A program made the translations under genes and the position numbers. DNA of 17,451 nt from Candidatus Liptonbacteria bacterium RIFOXYD1_FULL_36_11 (GTDB lineage: Bacteria; Patescibacteriota; Minisyncoccia; UBA6257; XYB1-36-10): NCBI GenBank assembly GCA_001821375.1, contig MHLG01000006.1:1-17451 (forward strand). The letters are read 5' to 3'. The notes under the pieces were generated by a model. That model did not search any database. It was not told the origin of the DNA and saw only the letters and a list, made by a program, of their open reading frames with translations. Each line of letters begins with the position of its first letter. The first letter of the stretch is position 1. Shown one piece after another: positions 13,719 through 17,451 of the stretch.

Positions 13719-16700
13719 TTATTCGGCGGTTTTTCTTCTTCTCGGCCTTTCTTCTTCATTATTGCTTTCTTCACTGTTAAAACGAGTTTTTTCAGAAAGA
13801 CTATCTATAAGTCTGATGTTAAATCCAAGGGCTTTTAGCTCGTTCATCATAACGTTAAAAGAGGCGGGGATGTTTGGATTTTTTATTTTTTCGCCTCTGA
13901 TTATTGATTCAAAAGCGGCAGAACGACCCATAATATCATCAGATTTAACCGTTAACATTTCTTGAAGAGTATAAGCGGCACCATAACCTTCAAGAGCCCA
14001 GACTTCCATTTCTCCAAAGCGCTGACCGCCAAATTGAGCTTTACCACCAAGAGGCTGTTGGGTTATTAAAGAGTAAGGACCAATTGAACGACTATGAATT
14101 TTATCCTCAACCAAGTGATTGAGTTTTAACATATAAATACAGCCAACAGTAACCCGCTGATTAAAGTGTTCGCCGGTCCGGCTATCAATAAGTTCAACTT
14201 TTCCATCTTCTGATAAACCAGCTTTTTTAAGTTCTTCCACTATTTCATTTTCTGTCGCGCCAGCTAAAGAGGGAGTGACAGCACGATAACCTAAAGTTTT
14301 TGCAGCCCAACCAAGGTGTGTTTCTAAAATCTGCCCGAGATTCATTCTAGAGACAACTCCTAAAGGATTTAAAATAATATCAACAGGTGTGCCGTCAGTA
14401 AGATAAGGCATGTCTTCTACAGCTCTGATTTGAGAAATTACTCCTTTATTTCCATGTCGTCCAGCAAGTTTGTCACCTACTCTTACTTTTCTAAGTTGAG
14501 CAATATCAACTTGGATTTTTTTAATTACTCCCGGTTCTAAATTGTCGCCACGCTCGCGAGAAAAAATTTTAATACCAATTACGCGACCATATTTTCCGTG
14601 CGGAAGAGTAAGAGAAGTATCTTTTACATCTCTCACTTTTTCTCCGAATATGGCGCGTAAAAGCCTTTCTTCAGAGGTGAGATCGGCTTCACCTTTAGGA
14701 GAAATTTTTCCAACTAAAATGTCGCCGGCTTTTACTTCGGCGCCGATTCTAATAATACCTTCTTCATCTAAATTTTTAAGTTTTTCTTCAGAAACATTTG
14801 GAATGTCAGGAGTGGTAATTTCAGGACCAAGTTTTGTGTCGCGAACATCACAGTAATAATTTTCTATATGAACAGAAGAAAAAATATCATTTTTGACCAA
14901 GTTTTCAGAAAGAATGATAGCGTCTTCAAAATTAGCACCTTCAAAAGAAACGAAAGCTACAGTTAAGTTTTGACCAAGCGCTAAAACGCCGTTGTCTATA
15001 GAAGGACCATCGGCTAAAATGTCTCCCTTCTTAACCTTTTCTCCTTTTTTAACTTTTGGACGCTGAGAGATTGAACCGTATTGGTTGGATCTCTTAAATT
15101 TATTAAGGTTATATTCTTTGGTTTCGTCTTTGTATTTAACTTTAATATGAGTAGCATCAACTTCAATTATTTCACCAGCGCTCTCAGCAATAATTAAATA
15201 GCCGGAGTCAAGAGCAGCCTTTTCTTCCATACCAGTAGAAACAATCGGAGCTTCAGCTTTTAAAGGAATAACGGCTTGCCGTTGCATATTTGAACCCATC
15301 AAAGCGCGATTAGCATCGTCGTGCCTTAAAAATGGAATAAGAGAAGTGGCAACGCTCGCAAATTGATGAGGAGCAACATCTATGAGGTCAACTTCACGGC
15401 TTAAACAAACATCCGGTTCCCCTTTTATTCGAGCATCTACTATGCCGTTTACTATTTTCCCATCTTCTAAAGCAACATCCGAAGGAGATATCTTGTGTTT
15501 TTCCTCTTCAAAAGCGTTTAGCCATACTAGCTCGTCAGTTATTTTTCTATCTTTAACTTTAAAATACGGCGTCTCTAAAAAACCAAGACTGTTTAAACGA
15601 GCAAAATTAGAAAGGTGATTAACAAGACCAATATTAGCACCTTCCGGAGTAGCGATGGGACAGATACGGCCGTAGTAAGAGCTATGGACATCGCGTACTT
15701 CAAAGCCGGCGCGTTCACGCACTAAGCCGCCCGGACCCATAGTGGAAAGACGACGTTTGTGTTCCACTTCAGAAAGCGGATTAATTTGATCCATAAACTG
15801 AGAAAGTTGAGAGGAAGAAAAAAATTCTTTACTGATGGCCATTAATATTCTTGGGTTGACAAGCTGAGCGGGAGTAAGAGTGTCAAAATCCATAGTAGAC
15901 ATTCTGTCTTGGATAACTCTTTTCATTCTAGCAAGACCGACGCGCAGTCTTCCTTGTAAAAGTTCGCCAACAGGACGAATGCGGCGATTTCCTAAATGGT
16001 CAATATCATCAGGTTCTTCGGCTTGAGAATTGTTTAATCTAATAACCTCTTTAATTATTAAAATAAGATCATTTAAGGAAAGAAGATGACTTTCATTTCC
16101 TTTTGAATCGAGGCGCTGATTTAATTTAAAACGTCCTACTTCAGAAAGATCGTAGCGGTCGGAGCGATTAAACATAGAATCAATTAAGTTTTTGGCATTT
16201 TCGGCGGTAGCTAAATCTCCTGGGCGAATGCGCTTATAGATTTCAAGATAGGATGACATTGCGTCGGAAGCAACGTCTTTACTTAAAGAAATATCAATAA
16301 ATTTTATTTTTCCAGAATCAACGGAAGAAAATTCTTTTTTAATATTGTCGTTATTAACTAAATTAAAAATACGCAAAAGATCAGTAACCGGAGTTTTACG
16401 ATGACGGTCTATTTTAACGCTAATTAAACCAGTTGGTTCGGTTTCAAATTCAAGCCAAGCGCCACGATTAGGAATAATCTTTGCTCCAAAGAGTTTCTGA
16501 CCGCGCCAAATATTGGCGGTAAAATAAACGCCAGGAGAGCGAACTAACTGGGAAACAATAACTCTTTCTACTCCGTTTATAATAAAAGTGCCGCGTTCAC
16601 TCATTACCGGAAAATCACCAAGATAGACTTCTTGGGTTTCTTCGGTTTTATTTTTTTTACGGACAAGGCGAAGTTTAGCACGGAGAGCTGCTTCGTAAGA

Positions 16701-16940
16701 AGCGTCTTTGTATCTGGCTTGTTCTTCGGTATATTTTGGCTCGTCAAATGTATAATCTTCAAAGAAGAGGTCTAATTCTTCATTGGTGTAGTCGCTGACC
16801 GGAGATATTTCTTGAAAAAGTTCCTTAAGCCCTTTTTTTAAAAACCAATTATAAGAATCTTTTTGAATGGCATCCAGTTTTGGCTCGGCAACTGATGAAC
16901 TAAAATGAGATGAAAAAACTTTTATGGGCAATTTGGGCAT
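13719..16940 (-). CDS. rpoB: DNA-directed RNA polymerase subunit beta
   Basis: Second-largest RNA polymerase subunit and the target of rifampicin. The 1073 residues make it compact compared with about 1190 in Bacillus and 1342 in E. coli, and it lacks the large lineage-specific insertions. Landmarks are FIINGVERVIVSQLVRSPGVY (from 119), the rifampicin region 375-405 (SSSQLSQFMDQINPLSE, HKRRLSTMGPGG), GRICPIATPEGANIGLVN, the DDANRALMGSNMQRQA block (541-556), GDKLAGRHGNKGVIS (822-835), and the C-terminal FGGQRFGEMEVWALE clamp contact. Residues equivalent to E. coli D516, H526 and S531 (here D384, H394, S399) are the sensitive-type ones. The gene upstream is mltG rather than the usual rplL. The ATG at 16940 lacks a Shine-Dalgarno sequence, and the 135-base spacer holds two weak hairpins but no clear promoter. 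Confidence 0.98.
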   Translation of the reverse strand: MPKLPIKVFSSHFSSSVAEPKLDAIQKDSYNWFLKKGLKELFQEISPVSDYTNEELDLFFEDYTFDEPKYTEEQARYKDASYEAALRAKLRLVRKKNKTEETQEVYLGDFPVMSERGTFIINGVERVIVSQLVRSPGVYFTANIWRGQKLFGAKIIPNRGAWLEFETEPTGLISVKIDRHRKTPVTDLLRIFNLVNNDNIKKEFSSVDSGKIKFIDISLSKDVASDAMSSYLEIYKRIRPGDLATAENAKNLIDSMFNRSDRYDLSEVGRFKLNQRLDSKGNESHLLSLNDLILIIKEVIRLNNSQAEEPDDIDHLGNRRIRPVGELLQGRLRVGLARMKRVIQDRMSTMDFDTLTPAQLVNPRILMAISKEFFSSSQLSQFMDQINPLSEVEHKRRLSTMGPGGLVRERAGFEVRDVHSSYYGRICPIATPEGANIGLVNHLSNFARLNSLGFLETPYFKVKDRKITDELVWLNAFEEEKHKISPSDVALEDGKIVNGIVDARIKGEPDVCLSREVDLIDVAPHQFASVATSLIPFLRHDDANRALMGSNMQRQAVIPLKAEAPIVSTGMEEKAALDSGYLIIAESAGEIIEVDATHIKVKYKDETKEYNLNKFKRSNQYGSISQRPKVKKGEKVKKGDILADGPSIDNGVLALGQNLTVAFVSFEGANFEDAIILSENLVKNDIFSSVHIENYYCDVRDTKLGPEITTPDIPNVSEEKLKNLDEEGIIRIGAEVKAGDILVGKISPKGEADLTSEERLLRAIFGEKVRDVKDTSLTLPHGKYGRVIGIKIFSRERGDNLEPGVIKKIQVDIAQLRKVRVGDKLAGRHGNKGVISQIRAVEDMPYLTDGTPVDIILNPLGVVSRMNLGQILETHLGWAAKTLGYRAVTPSLAGATENEIVEELKKAGLSEDGKVELIDSRTGEHFNQRVTVGCIYMLKLNHLVEDKIHSRSIGPYSLITQQPLGGKAQFGGQRFGEMEVWALEGYGAAYTLQEMLTVKSDDIMGRSAAFESIIRGEKIKNPNIPASFNVMMNELKALGFNIRLIDSLSEKTRFNSEESNNEEERPRRRKTAE

Positions 16941-16982
16941 AAAGTTTAAAAATTTTAAATAATTTTAAAAAATAAAAAGCAC

Positions 16983-17004
16983 AAAAAAAAGGAGCTTAAA
17001 ACTC
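16983..17004 (-). terminator. Weak hairpin plus T8 run between mltG and rpoB
   Basis: On the minus strand a 5-bp stem GAGTT/AGCTC (17004 to 16992, one T-G pair) is followed by C and then eight T (16983-16990). The stem is weak, so it could act as a leaky terminator or attenuator ahead of rpoB, or be chance in AT-rich DNA. Confidence 0.3.
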
Positions 17005-17056
17005 TCATTAGAGACATATGTTTTTTAAAAATTGCGCACCTTCTGAAATTATTAAT

Positions 17057-17079
17057 TTAGAAAAAGCAAATTTTTCTAA
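17057..17079 (-). terminator. AT-rich hairpin overlapping the mltG stop codon
   Basis: TTAGAAAAA (17057-17065) pairs perfectly with TTTTTCTAA (17071-17079) around a 5-base loop, and spans the end of mltG. The 9-bp stem has only two G-C equivalents and no long T tail, so terminator activity would be weak at best. Confidence 0.3.
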
Positions 17080-17451
17080 TCGCTTAAATATTTAGCCTTG
17101 TTGGCATTATGCTCTTCCAATGTTTTGCTAAAAATTGTTTTTCCGCTTGTCGGATTAGAAAGATAAAACAGAAATGGAGATTCTTTCGCGTCTAAGACAG
17201 CAATAACAGCGTTTTCTCCCGGATTTGATATGGGAGCAGGAGGAAGCCCTTTATACCGGTAAGTGTTGTAAGAGGATTCGTATTCCTTGTCTTTATTAAA
17301 GATAGGGTAACAGCTTTTTTTACTGGAGTCAATAGAAGCCTCTTCTTGGCTTTTAATATAACATAAAGTAGAGTCAACTTGCAAGGGCATATTAATTAGT
17401 AACCTTTTTAAAAGAATACCAGCAACTATTTTTCTATCTTCCGGATCAGGA
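17076..17451 (-). CDS. mltG: Endolytic transglycosylase MltG (YceG-like), C-terminal part
   Basis: Inner-membrane lytic transglycosylase that cleaves nascent peptidoglycan strands. Only the last 125 residues or so are inside the window. The frame remains open to base 17451, so the 5' end is missing. The visible part has the conserved PEDR...VAGILLKRL stretch, then NMPLQVDSTLCY, YNTYRYKGLPPAPISNPG (the core MltG signature) and IFSKTLEEHNANK at the end. The catalytic glutamate lies upstream, beyond the window. ATG 17388-17390 is internal, since homology continues before it. The gene is upstream of rpoB on the same strand with a 135-base spacer. A link to wall growth fits the PAP2 phosphatase at the other end of the cluster, but the two may simply be neighbours. 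Confidence 0.93.
   Translation of the reverse strand, partial: PDPEDRKIVAGILLKRLLINMPLQVDSTLCYIKSQEEASIDSSKKSCYPIFNKDKEYESSYNTYRYKGLPPAPISNPGENAVIAVLDAKESPFLFYLSNPTSGKTIFSKTLEEHNANKAKYLSD

Noticed and set aside
1..17451. parS-like palindrome for ParB
   Set aside because: I searched by eye for the CACGTG core of the consensus and did not find it; the site may be elsewhere or diverged.
1..17451. UGA recoded as glycine, as in some Patescibacteria
   Set aside because: topA ends naturally at TGA inside a terminator, and the long genes contain no in-frame TGA, so the standard code is sufficient.

Overview
The window looks like part of a genome from a Candidate Phyla Radiation (Patescibacteria) bacterium, most likely a Parcubacteria-type lineage. 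The evidence is indirect. The backbone is AT-rich and compact, the RNA polymerase subunits are short and lack insertions, the stringent-response enzyme is cut down to its catalytic half, almost no gene has a Shine-Dalgarno sequence, and one intergenic palindrome (around 7699-7733) is of a kind I associate from memory with Parcubacteria spacers. The standard code fits: topA ends in TGA and the long reading frames contain no in-frame TGA. No 16S gene is present, so the placement is inference.

Layout from left to right. (1) 1-2216, plus strand: the 3' end of topA with its terminator, then a bifunctional-type RelA/SpoT enzyme. (2) 2226-4204, minus strand: the chromosome partitioning pair parA-parB, converging on rsh with a 9-base gap. 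(3) 4205-4513: an AT-rich spacer with a good promoter, a decayed copy of the 5' end of a leucine tRNA, then an intact tRNA-Leu(CAA). (4) 4561-7454, plus strand: a small XRE-type regulator gene broken by an apparent one-base frameshift, followed 4 bases later by a Ca2+-ATPase-like P-type cation pump. The pump is richer in G+C than its surroundings and is probably acquired. (5) 7455-7997: 543 bases without a credible gene, holding a cluster of perfect inverted repeats and then two sigma70-like promoters and a structured leader. (6) 7998-8204: a small cysteine-rich protein of unknown function with the only clear Shine-Dalgarno site in the window and its own terminator. (7) 8271-17451, minus strand: mltG (partial), rpoB, rpoC, rpsF, ssb, rpsR and a PAP2-family phosphatase, all in one direction.

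Most of the window is core information processing: supercoiling, (p)ppGpp signalling, segregation, transcription, the small ribosomal subunit and single-strand DNA binding. Two envelope genes flank that cluster: a peptidoglycan transglycosylase (MltG) and a BcrC-like lipid-pyrophosphate phosphatase. The accessory part is 4514-8280. The items most worth a second look are the duplicated tRNA fragment, the frameshifted regulator in front of the ATPase, the inverted-repeat cluster and the cysteine-rich small gene with its unusually complete expression signals. I did not find a CRISPR array, transposase, integrase or clear defence system.
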